Source: Eupeodes corollae (lineage: Eukaryota; Arthropoda; Insecta; Diptera; Syrphidae). Taken from it: a stretch of 64,000 bases of DNA. The stretch's first letter is position 1. Every line of letters begins with the position of its first letter. Of the stretch, positions 46,110 through 56,830 are shown piece by piece. A program made the translations under genes and the position numbers. The notes beneath the pieces are model-generated. The model made no database searches, was not told the origin of the DNA, and saw only the letters and a program-made list of their open reading frames with translations. The stretch is from assembly GCF_945859685.1 (NCBI RefSeq), contig NC_079149.1:52346991-52410990 (forward strand), in the 5' to 3' direction.

Positions 46110-46900
46110 AAAAATACATGAAATCTTTATTTGAATCGATAATTCGGTCCATATAATTTAATGTTTAAAGATTATTTCATGCAAATGTTGAGCAAGACTG
46201 CGTCTCAAATGGTCCATCCGCTTAGTCCAATTTTGGCTTACTCTTTCCAACATTTCGGCCGGTATCTTATAATAAATGGTTCAATGTTGTCTTCCAATGC
46301 GTCAATTGAATCGGGCTTTTTATATAGATATGAGCTTTAACATAGCCCCCGACAAAATAGTCTAAAGGCGTTAAATTGCACGATCTAAGCGGCCAATTGA
46401 CCGGTCCCGAAAGTGAAATAAAATGTTCACTGAACTCGCCTCTCAATAAGGCCATTGGCACCGTCTTCTTGAAACCACATTTCATGCAAGTCAAGCTCTT
46501 GCATTTTGGACAAAAAAAGGTGGATATCATCTCACGGTAGCAGTCCCCATTCACAGTTACGTTACGATTCGCATAATCTTTGAAGAAGTACGGTACAAAG
46601 ATGCCACCAGTCCATAAACCGCACCAAACTGACTTTTTCTGTATGCATTGGTAGCTCTTGCAATGCTTCTGGCTTATATTCACTCCAAAATTGACAATTC
46701 TGCTTATTTACATATCATTGAGCCAAAAATGAGCTTTGTCGCTGAACACAAAGCGCGCAATGAACTTTCTTAACAGACCACGCATTTTGATAATAAAATT
46801 CAATAATTTGCAAGTGTTGTTCGTTTGTAAGAGCAAACTGAAGACTTTTGACAGAGAAACAAAACACGAAACGTGCGTTAGCTGTTTAAACCAGTGTTGC
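46110..46900 (-). pseudogene. second mariner of the same family, inverted and internally deleted
   Basis: Minus-strand frames run from the N-terminal region (about 46890-46780, with decayed text for LQIIEFYYQN), through KAHFWLNDM (46730), then the frame 46683-46267 with KSVWCGLWTGGIFVPYFF. A degraded FQQDG block (GFKKTVPMA, catalytic D lost) and NLTPLDYFVGGYVKAHIYI follow. It faces the 44965-45910 copy, with about 200 bases between them. Identity to that copy is moderate, so it is an older insertion of the same lineage. Confidence 0.8.
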
Positions 46901-47044
46901 CATAAAGATAATAGCTAAAAAATCAACCTATATTTTTGTTCGATCGCATCAATTAGGGCGTGGAGACAAACACAAATTCAAGATCAAGTTTTTTAAGAAA
47001 AAAATAATAGATAATGTAACTTCAATACTGTATTCACATAATTA

Positions 47045-47925
47045 CAAAATTGAGACTGGGATGCGACTTACACTGATAACTTTTCATCCGTCTTCTAAAA
47101 TTTTAATGAAATAAACAATACTTTGTATTAAATGAAAATATTTTTCTTTGTTCTTCTAAAATTTAAGTCAAAACCCCTTTCTTATCATCGTTTTTTTGTT
47201 AAAAAAAAGTTGCCAGTTGAATTTTCTAAAAACTAAACTTAAATCTTAGCAAAAAATATTTTGCATATAATTAAAAGAAGTTTGATTTCAATACCTGTTT
47301 TTGTTCCCGATATTTTTATTTGAAAAACGATTTTATCAGCTTTGGCATCATTTTTTATTTCTTATAAAAATAAATAGAGATTTGATTTTTCTAAAAACAT
47401 TATCTCACGTTAACAACAAAATTTTCCATAGAATTAAATAAGTTTAAAGTGAATACCTTACCTTTATTCTCGAAATATTCAAGTAAAAAATCAATTTTCA
47501 AAAATTTTTAAGTTTTCAAAATTGTTCCAGATGTAAAAAAAGTTATTCTTCGTTGCATACAATTATTTATTTAAAAATTATACCAGTTTGGTATCCGTCA
47601 CATTATATTATCAACCAAAATGTTCACTTTTTCATAATCGTAAAAAATATATGCTAAATTTATTGTAAGGTCCTTTCTGCACCTTTTGATATTATTAACT
47701 TTTTAACAAAATGTATTTGAAGTTGATATCTTTACTTGTTCTTGAAATATGGACGACAGAAACTAGTATTCCGTATATGCGGAACACGCACTCACAAAGA
47801 TCTCTCTAAAAATCTTTGATTTAGATTCTAGGGACTTTGAAACGTCGAGAAATGTCAGAATTTTCAATTCGACAGATCAGACCAATTACAATAACTTTCT
47901 ATGGGAAGTTTAAAATGTTAAAATG
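47045..47925 (-). repeat. R1 repeat copy V, inverted
   Basis: On the minus strand it begins at about 47920 with ACTTCCCATAGAAAGTTATTG and then TTTCTCGACGTTTCAAAGTC. It ends in GATGAAAAGTTATCAGTGTA near 47095. It is shorter than copy III because fewer tandem units are present. Confidence 0.72.
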
Positions 47926-50065
47926 AAACTTTTACCGGTGTTACTATATTTTTTACTGGCTCTGTAGATATTTGTTGCGAACAGACGATCTTAGTTGAAT
48001 GGCCTCTTTAACTTACCTTTCAAAAAAGAACCTAACTAAGTTCAAAGAATTTCACTGTTATCCTCACTTAAAATAAACTCGGGCTCCATAGAAATTTATC
48101 TCCAAAATAAAAATCTGTACTTAATTTCATCACATTTTTTTATTATATATTAAAAAAAAAAGAAGGAAACCCAAGAAGTCGACATTTGAAAACGGTTGAC
48201 CTACAAAACTTAAAAATATTATTTACCCACCAACCTATCTATCTAAAACACCTGCTATAGTTTAAAGTGGATCCGAGAAAAGGACATGAAAATATTCAAA
48301 GTTCATTCACTTCCAAAGCAACAAATCATTTTCCTTCATTACAAAAGAGAGAAGAAAAAACCAAATGCCCATCGGGGTATTTTTCATTACTCAAAATCAG
48401 AAGGGAAAATAAAAATCTATTTATACCTACTTGTACCTACATATAGACCCGGCCGGCCGGCAGTATAAAATAATCATGTCCTTTCTGAAATAAAACAGAT
48501 GAAATAAAATATACATATTGTATAAGGCTTCCGGCTCGACTCGCCGCGGCTGGCCTGCTGAGTGACCAAGCAAGGATATCGCCCTCTTACGCACCGCTAC
48601 TCACCTTTAATTAATTTGTATATAATTAGGTTGCCCAACGTAACTTCCTTCTCCTCGAGCAAGGATAGATATAGCGTTGAATATAAATTATGACGGGGAA
48701 AAATCTCGTCCAATGACCACCAAAACCCATCAACCCCACCATACCGCATCGGTATGGGGGTAAATCCCTGCTCGAGAATCAGAAGAAAGAAAAAATATGG
48801 TTTCCATAATGATAATAGAAAATAAGAAAAAAAAAACAAAAAAAAAAGATGGTGGTAGACAGGAGAAAATAGGAAAACACAACAAACTTAGCATAAAAAC
48901 ACGCGCACACCAACGAAAACGAAAGAACGACACTAGAGAATGCTTTTCCACCAAAACAACAACAAAAGGAAAATGTATAAAATTGACGGCCGGGCCTGGC
49001 CGCCCGAGTTGACTGAGTTCATTGAAGTTCATTCTGTCCGTCCGTCGTCGTTTCCAAGAATAGGTATCTACTCTACTGTCATTTATTTTTTTCCTTTCTC
49101 TGTTCTCTTATCCTTGCACAAAGTGGCAATGGGAAGTGATTAGGACGACGCAAAACAGAGAGCAAAGGTAGAAAAAATATAAACGAAAGGACTCATAAAA
49201 AGGGGGTTGCCCTTGCAACCCTTTGAGATTTAATAATTTAATTTACAAGTCCAGTTAGATAACAATTTCAGTTTTTTTTTGCTTATAATTCGTTTGTATT
49301 CATTAAAAATGTTTTAATTTTTGTTTGTTGCTAATAAATTTATACTCACTGTTTTGTTGTTGTTGTTTCCTTTCTTCTACTTCGTTTGTATTTTGAGGAA
49401 AATGTTAAATATTGTTGCGCACGCACACATACTTTTATGGATATACACACACAATATGTAAAGGAAATTGCCATTCAAGTCAAAATAAACGAACTGAAAA
49501 AATAAGCTTTAATATGGCTTAAACAAAAACAACACCAACAACAAAACCCAAAGGAACACATTGAATAGGGTGGTGAACGCAGAAAATACAGGATGAACAT
49601 TAAACAGGAGACGATACGAGACGAGACGACATGACATTTAAGGATAGAAATCCTGAATTCCAGATGTAATCAGAAAGAAAGAAAAATAAAGAGAGAGAGA
49701 AAGAGAAAGAGAAGAGCGAAAGAACAAAGGACATGGTGTTGCCAGCATAAGTTTGAATAAATAACAAAACAAGTCAATGCAACAGGATATCAAATTTTTT
49801 AAGTGTTCTATTTTTCAATAAGATATTTTTTTTGTATCGTAAAAATATCCTAATGACTCTAAAATTATGGTAGAAAGTAGAAACAACTTGATATTCTTTT
49901 ATTTCTATATATTGGCTAAATGAACCTTGAAAATCTCTATATTTCGAGTTGTTTTGAGTCTATCATAGAAAATATGTCTACTGAAACGTATGCTAAAGAT
50001 TTGTGAAGAAGTATTCCTTGGTAGATTCTTGCAGGTAGCGTAAATCAGGACGCCTTAATAGTCCA
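47926..50065. other. no gene called; GC-rich patches in an AT-rich stretch
   Basis: Two unusual GC patches occur. One is CCGGCCGGCCGG at 48449-48460, followed by GGCTCGACTCGCCGCGGCTG near 48531. The other is the imperfect palindrome GGCCGGGCCTGGCCGCCCGA near 48989. A purine run (GAGAGAGAGAAAGAGAAAGA) lies near 49692. The minus-strand frame 49032-48730 is rich in F and L and not protein-like. This may be regulatory or intronic sequence. Confidence 0.35.
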
Positions 50066-50734
50066 AGAGGCGACCGTCAGATCACTTAGCTCATCTTCTC
50101 AATGGATCTAATACCTCTTACTAAATAGAGATACTCTAGAGAAAAATAATGCACCAGGGTTGCCTATCAGATTTTGGGCCGAAGACGTCTAAATCGGGGC
50201 ACTTCCGGTGCGTTTTTTTCACCAAGACTTAGCCCATCCAGTTAATGGCTGAAACTAGTGCCAAACAATAGAGCTCGACGAGATAGATCGAAACATATAG
50301 GGTTGCCTAACTAAAAGTGGGCCGAAGCGCTTGACAGCCCTATTTCAAGGTGCGTATTTTTCGACCATGACTTAGCCCATCCAGTTAATGGTTAAATTTG
50401 GTATCAAATGAAAGGTCTGAGTCTACTGATTATGAATATATAGGGTTGCCATGTCTTAACTGGGCCGAACCCCTCGGCAGCCCCGTTATAAAAAAAAATC
50501 CACCAAATATGTAATGCCTTATAACTTAATAATTTGTCTGGCTTTGTTCATCGAATTTTATTGTATTTTATATCAAATGAAAGCTCAGAGCCTGTAGAAA
50601 ATTAATAAAATAGTTTTACATTTATAAAAAATCTTTAAATGTATGTCAAAAAAAGATTTACAGTTTTCCTTAAAACATTTTATTTAACCAAAAACATTAC
50701 TATATCTATTGAAGTAAATAAAAGACTATTTTTT
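50066..50734 (+). repeat. left terminal inverted repeat
   Basis: Inverted partner of 53346-54004. The two arms differ by scattered substitutions and short indels, for example two small extra stretches in the right arm near 53405-53440. Confidence 0.88.
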
Positions 50735-51039
50735 ATATTAAAATATAAGCATACGTTCGTCGCACTGTTAAAAACACCCGGTGATGCTCATTAATTTACC
50801 AAAAACATAAGAAATGTGTTTTTAAGCAAAGACTATAACGTTTGATCAACATCAAGGTCATCATGAAGTTAATCCTCTCAAAGTTCTCTTTAAAAGTTTT
50901 AATCACGAGTGGGTACATACCATATAAAATACATTTAATAAAGTTCGAACTGATATTGATAAGCAAAGCTTTATAATCATCAAGCTTTCTCCAAGCTTTT
51001 GGTGTAAAAAGAACTAAATCTAATTTTTTAAGGAGACCT

Positions 51040-52936
51040 GTTGATTTGACACTTGAACAGACGATAAATGCAGATGCTGCAAATTCTTTAAATGGTATAA
51101 GCCATTTCACAAACTCCATTTATGCGCGCCAGCGTTAGGCTTTAAGTCATAGTCTGCGAACAAAAATAATATCAACTATGCTTGGCGAAATTAATTTAAC
51201 TAAAAACGATGACACAGTTCATGAACTCGAAAGTTTTAGGATTTCAAAAGACAGAAAAACCTTAGAGAACATAATTTCAAATTTCAAAAATAACATCAAT
51301 CCATTCGATAAATCTGTAGACGAAAAAAGTTAATCTAACGTAGTTACAGGAAGGGCTGTTTCGGAAGAGGCAATGAATTTCCTCTTAAATTTAAACCAAA
51401 TAGGAGAAACGAAAAAACATGAGTTCATTGCTGATTGTAATAAAAATCCCGAAAGATTTGAAAAACCCATCAAAAGAATAAACCTACAAAATTTTGCTTC
51501 GGAGTGTTTAAAAAAAAAAAACACTTAAAAGCAAACATGGCACTAAGAACGTTTTGTAGAAAATGGAGCGTGATATATTTGGAAGATTGCTTGCTATTGC
51601 TCTAGAAAAGGAAATTGATATGGAGTACTGTCTTTCATTATCACCAGCACCACCTTCATTGTGCCATTGTACGGGAGAAATGCTGAAGACAGATAAGTCA
51701 GTACTTGCAAAGAAATTACGTTCCTTCCATGTATCTAATCCTCCTTCTAACGTTGATGATAGGTTTTATCTCCTGCATCACTTAGGGCCTTCTTTACCTC
51801 AGAGGTTCGACAAACTATCTGAGCTTATTTAAAAAAAAAAAAATTGCAACACCAGTGCTACTCAGATCCACTTGATATTTGATCGTTACTTTACTCCATC
51901 AATCAAAGATGTCGAGGGAAATAACAGCCACGAAATCAGTGCAAACTACACAATTCGTGGACCATCACAAATTAGGCCAAATGACTTTTTAAAACATTTG
52001 CGTAACAAAAAATTCAAAGAAGCTTTAGTTGCATTTTTATGTAGTCACTATGAAAGTAGTAGTATCTGCTCGCATTTAAAGAATAAGAAGCTGTTCCTAA
52101 CTTTTGAAGAGCAGTGTTTCTCATTTACATGTTCGAACAATAATATTGTTAAGACTCTTGAAAAGGACTATTTATGTCACCACGAGGAAGCCGATACGAG
52201 AATTGTCTATCATTTAAGTAAATTATCAAACAACTCAAAAGTAATGGTAAAATCGTGGGATACTGACTTTTTAATTATTTTGCTTGGAAATATCCATAAC
52301 CTTAAAAATTTTGAAATATTTTTAACACAAAAAAGGTTCCGCACTACATTGCTTAAATTGTACCGAGGTTTCAAAAGAAACTTGGCGATAGGCTTTGTCA
52401 ATCCTTACCGGGTTTCCATGCCTTCACGGGAAGTGACTATACCACCAGTTTCTATTGGAAAGGCAAGGCAAAGCCTTTTGAAAAGTTGATAAAAAATGAG
52501 AAAATTCAAAAAATATTTGCGTCCTTAAACACCCCGAACCAAATTAACAACATTGAAAACATGGAATTACTACAAGATGCAAAAGTGTCAATCTTTCACG
52601 CTTTACTATTTTTCAAAAAATATTTTCAAAAAAAAGCAATGAAGATCGCTCTCTAAAAAAAGTTAAAAATTTCGATTCCAGTATGTTACCACCATGCTTT
52701 AAATCTTTAAAACAAAAAATTCTAAGGATGATTTACGTCAATGCCATGTGGCAAAATGCTATTGAACCTCAATGCAGTCAATTAAATCCCAATGAGTGTG
52801 GTTGGTTAGTTAAAGGCGACATAATAGAACCGCTTTGGTTCATAGGAGATGCTACACCTATATCTGTCGAGAAATAATTATTGATGATGATATCGAAGAA
52901 GAAGAAGATAGTTTTTATTCTGATGACGATAACTAA
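51040..52936 (+). pseudogene. decayed gene for a FEN1/XPG-like (PIN-fold) protein carried by the long-TIR element
   Basis: Frames joined across about four shifts and stops (stop at 51331, shifts near 51530, 51830 and 52400, last near 52870) give one long product. In order it has DLTLEQTINADAANSLNGI (51052), SEEAMNFLLNLNQIG, RFEKPIKRINLQNFASEC and RDIFGRLLAIALEKEIDMEY. Then come HHEEADTRIV (EADTR at 52187), VKSWDTDFLIILLGN (52250), and HAFTGSDYTTSFYWKGKAKP (52417). An acidic tail (IIIDDDIEEEEDSFY) ends it. Large uncharacterised proteins with this layout occur widely in animal genomes; that is family knowledge from memory. EADTR, DTD and GSDY...GKGKA parallel the XPG-I acidic motifs and the helix-hairpin region GSDY...GIG of FEN1 nucleases. 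Function in transposition is inference. The upstream part before 51040 is unclear. Confidence 0.7.
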
Positions 52937-53345
52937 ACGACAAATTGAAAGAATGTAAACTATTGGAAAGTAAAATATATTCGTAGATATCATGTTATTT
53001 AATTTTTGTATTGTTAAGTTTATTGTTATTGAATATAAGTATATCAAAAACTAAGTTCCTTAAATTTGTAAATGAAAAAGTATTTAAATTATGATTTTTT
53101 TGTTTAACGGTAAATAAAAGTTGAATAAAAACTCTGCTCATATAAAAAATATATATATATATAAAAATATATAAAAACTCTCTTTACCTATAAATATCTC
53201 CCATGAGAAAGAATTAATGATTTATTAAATCAATTTTAAAGGTAAGTCATCTAGCTATGTAAAAGAAGGCAACTTATACTTTTTGAATAGCAAAAGCAAC
53301 TATTGTTGCCACTGTACTTTTTTGACCAAAATTTCATTTCATAGC

Positions 53346-54004
53346 AAATCTTTTATTTACGTCAATAGATAAAGTAATGTTTTTTGTTAAATAAAATGAA
53401 TGTTTTAAGGAAAACTGCAGTAAATCTTTTTTTGACATACATTTATAGATTTTTTATAAATGTAAAACTATTTTATTAATTTTCTACAGGCTCTGAGCTT
53501 TCATTTGATATAAAATTCGATGAACAAAGCCAGACAAATTATTAAGTTATAAGGCATTACATATTTGGTGGATTTTTTTTTATAACGGGGCTGCCGAGGG
53601 GTTCGGCCCAGTTAAGACATGGCAACCCTATATATTCATAATCAGTAGACTCAGACCTTTCATTTGATACCAAATTTAACCATTAACTGGATGGGCTAAG
53701 TCTTGGTGAAAAAAACGCACCTTGAAATAGGGCTGCCAAGCGCTTCGGCCCACTTTTAGTTAGGCAACCCTATATATTTCGATCTATCTCGTCGAGCTCT
53801 ATTGTTTGGCACTAGTTTCAGCCATTAACTGGATGGGCTAAGTCTTGGTGAAAAAAACGCACCGGAAGTGCCCCGATTTAGACGTCTTCGGCCCAAAATC
53901 TGATAGGCAACCCTGGTGCATTATTTTTCTCTAGAGTATCTCTATTTAGTAAGAGGTATTAGATCCATTGAGAGGATGAGCTAAGTGATCTGACGGTCGC
54001 CTCT
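53346..54004 (-). repeat. right terminal inverted repeat
   Basis: Inverted partner of 50066-50734, with the outer end at 54004. Its inner end merges into the AT-rich 3' tail of the internal gene. Confidence 0.88.
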
Positions 54005-54595
54005 CCGCCTATAAGCCTTGGCATGAATCGGTGAAGAGACCTGAGAAGGCAAGGATCACACCCTTATTCTTAGGCCGATTATAATGAGTAAATTTAAGCT
54101 TGACTTGAGTGGGTGTGAACCTATTCGATAATTTGATCTATTTGTATTCATGAACTTCTAATTACCTTACTGATGAGCAGCTCCTGACTCTAAGCCTAAT
54201 ACTTGCTCGGTATGAAAAAAGGCGGGCAGATGGTGGGCAATATACAAGTTTTTGTTTACAAGATAAAACATTTTTAATAATTTAAAGATACTCTAAGGCC
54301 AAAATATTATAGGATTCAACGAAACGGATGGTCGTGTGCCTTCAATTGCTGAGTAAATTTGATTTTAGAAGCGTACAAAATATTGAGAAGTCTGAAGTTC
54401 GAATCTCGTCTTTAAAATTTTTCTTTCACATCTGGTTTTCAATCTATGTTTTTTCTTTTAAAAATGCTTAAAACAATCAAAATAGGAACCTTTAAGGCTA
54501 TGTTAAAACTCAAAAGACCTTTTAACAATAAATTGTATGATGATTTTGCAAAGTAGAAAGCTTTTTCTTTTTGATACAATTCAAATAATTTTAGT

Positions 54596-54605
54596 ATCTT
54601 TCTTA
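54596..54605. repeat. target-site duplication, left copy
   Basis: ATCTTTCTTA, repeated at 56238-56247, flanks the LINE. Confidence 0.75.
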
Positions 54606-56237
54606 CTTACTTACCTAAAGTGGCGTTACAGTCCTGTGTGAACTTGGGCCTCACCCAACAAACTTCTCCATCTAGCTCGGTCCCTAGCTAGATGTCTCCA
54701 GTTTCGCGCTCCATGTTGGGTGAGGTCACCTTCCACTTGTGCGCGCCACCTGATCCGCGGTCTTCATCTATTGCGCTGTCCTGTGGGTGCGGATTTGAAG
54801 ACTTTCCGGGCCGGAGCATTGGTTTCCATGAGCTCTACGTGACCCAGCCATCTAAGTAGTTGGAATTTTACCCTTCTGGTTAAGTCTACGTCGCTGTACA
54901 GCCCATACCTTCCGTACAGCTCGTCGTTCCATCTTCTCCTCCACTCCCCTTCGATGCATACGGGACCGTAGATCACACGAAGAACTTTTCTCTCGAAGCG
55001 ACCCAAGGTGCTTTCATCCGCTTGATGATAAGGGTCTTATATGGCAACACTTTGGTCCCTCGAGAGAGGACTTTGCCACTCAATTGCTTTCTTAGTCCAA
55101 AGAAACAGCGGTTAGCAAGACTTATTCTGCGTTTGATCTCAGCGCTGGTGTTGTTTTCTGCGTTACGTCTGTCGATTGTGAATTTTCGACCAAGACGTCG
55201 GTTTTGTATGTCCTTTCTTGACGACAGCATGTACTTTGTTTTGCCCTCATTCACCGTTAAACCCATTTTTGCTGCCTTTGCCTGAATACTCACAAAAGCC
55301 CCATTGACATCACGCTGAGTTCTTCCGATTACGTCAATGTCATCAGCATATGCCAGTAATTGGACAGACTTTTGAAAGATAATGCCTCTAGTGCTGACGT
55401 GTGAGCTCTACACTATTCTTTCAAGCACGATGTTAAAAAAATCACATGACAGCGCATCACCTTGTCTAAAACCTTTTTTGACATCGAAAGGTTCTATTAA
55501 GTTGTTTCTAACCTTTATAGAGCAGCGTGAATTCTCCATGGTCATCGTGCACAAACGGACTAGTTTGGCAGGGATGCCAAAACTAGACATGGCTCTATAC
55601 AGCTCGACCCTGTAGATGCTGTCATATGCGGCCTTGAAATCGATGAAAAGATGGTGGGTGTCGATTAGGTGTTCTTGGGTTTTTTTCAGGATCTGCCGCA
55701 ATGTGAATATTTTATCGACTGTAGACTTTCCTTGTATAAAACCACACTGATAAGGACCTATCAGGTAGTTGACGGTGGGCCTTAGACGTTCACATATTAC
55801 GGCAGGGAAGAGTTTGTAAGCGATTTTAAGTAGACTGATTCCTCTATAGTTAGTGAAGTTTTAAGGGTATCCTTTTTCCAGGTTCGGGCAAGCAATACTG
55901 AGATTCCATTCATCGGGCATGATTTCTTCCGACCATATCTTACAGATAAGTTGGTGCATGCTCCTAACCAACTTATCTCCAGCTGCTTTAAAGAGCTCGG
56001 CATGCAAGCCATGCACTCTAGCGGCTTTGTTAGACTTCAGGTTAGATATGGCAATCTTTACTTCGTCTACGTTGGGAAGACGGGATTGTTGGCTTTCGTC
56101 CTCTATGTTGAATGGATTATCCTGCCTGACAGCGGTTCGTTGTCGCCGTTGTACAGTCTGCAGAAGTGGTCCTTCCTCAGCATTGACTGCGGTTCCAGTC
56201 CACAGTTTTCACTTTCGTCTTTGCAGCCTTCGGTTCG
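54606..56237 (-). mobile_element. RTE-like LINE, 5'-truncated, 1.63 kb, with 10-bp target-site duplication
   Basis: The right-most part on the minus strand is the 5' truncation point (56237). Text then follows RT order: NLKSNKAARVHGLHAELFK, YRGIS-like block, LIGPYQCGF, STVDKI, HLFIDFKAAYDSIYR (RT motif A region), the frame 55701-55408 with PFDVKKGFRQGDALSCDFFN, and GLTVNEGKTKYML. C-terminal FERKVLRVIYGPVCIEGEWR and NAPARKVFKSAP follow. The 3' end is GCGCCAC...TTACTTAAG-type text with TAAG repeats at 54606-54616. The YADD catalytic block lies near 55345 (YADDIDVI with shifts). Frames are broken, so the copy is dead. Confidence 0.88.
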
Positions 56238-56247
56238 ATCTTTCTTA
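56238..56247. repeat. target-site duplication, right copy
   Basis: ATCTTTCTTA, identical to 54596-54605. Confidence 0.75.
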
Positions 56248-56830
56248 GTTTTTGAGTCTATATGAAGTTTTGAGAAAAGCTTGAATTTAATACATTCATA
56301 GTTTTGAAAAATACATTTAGGAGTTAATATTTAGTGCTGAAAATGAATCCAAACTTTTATTTTAACTGTTTGCTCTAGTTTTAAAAATGCCCGTTTCCAA
56401 CATTATATTTTAATTTTTTTAATATGCTTTAAAAACGTTATATAAAAGAAATGTTTAGACAACAGATTAGTTACAAAAGCAAAAATTACTCTCAAAGAGT
56501 TTTGCCTTTTTCTACTCCAAACCGTTTTAGCATAAATGGCTTAGCGTATCTTTCAGATTTTTTTAAGACAGGTAAAATTTCACAACTTATGAACATTTTT
56601 ATAATATAAATATTTCAACTTAATTTTGAAGAGATTATAGATTTGGAAAACTATCACGGCTTTTACTGAAAAAAAGTTCCTTCATAAATTTACTTAGTTT
56701 CAAAAAGCCTTATATAGCAACGTGTTTTTTTTACAATTTCAAAAAGTAATATCTCAAAAAAAAAATCCATGATTTTAAAAGAAACCTTGAACTTTACGTC
56801 TTTCTATCGCTCCTCTGATTATTAAGATCT

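Larger units (their letters stand above)
50066..54004 (+). mobile_element. 3.94-kb DNA element with ~660-bp terminal inverted repeats
   Basis: The left arm 50066-50734 and right arm 53346-54004 are inverted copies that look about 95% identical over roughly 660 bases. Matching blocks include AGAGGCGACCGTCAGATCAC at the outer ends and TTTACATTTATAAAAAATCT further in. Each arm contains two loose direct repeats around the text TTAGCCCATCCAGTTAATGG. The centre carries a decayed gene of the same orientation (51040-52936). Flanks CGCCTTAATAG (50051) and CGCCTATAAG (54006) may be a diverged ~10-bp target-site duplication. No transposase of a known superfamily is recognised inside. Confidence 0.85.
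54400..56830 (+). repeat. R2 repeat copy split by a LINE
   Basis: Sequence 54400-54605 aligns with 62860-63000 (AATAAATTGTATGATGATTT, ATAATTTTAGTAT). Sequence 56248-56830 aligns with 63030-63430 (CATAGTTTTGAAAAATAC, AACTTTTATTTTAACTG, AACTTATGAACATTTTTATA). The LINE at 54606-56237 lies exactly at the join. Confidence 0.65.

Noticed and set aside
48730..49032. 100-codon minus-strand frame rich in phenylalanine and leucine
   Set aside because: Created by poly-T/A tracts; no domain, no conserved motif.
50796..51119. 107-codon minus-strand frame inside the long-TIR element
   Set aside because: The opposite strand over 51040-51119 reads the N-terminal text DLTLEQTINADAAN of the FEN1-like pseudogene, so the minus frame is a shadow at least in part.
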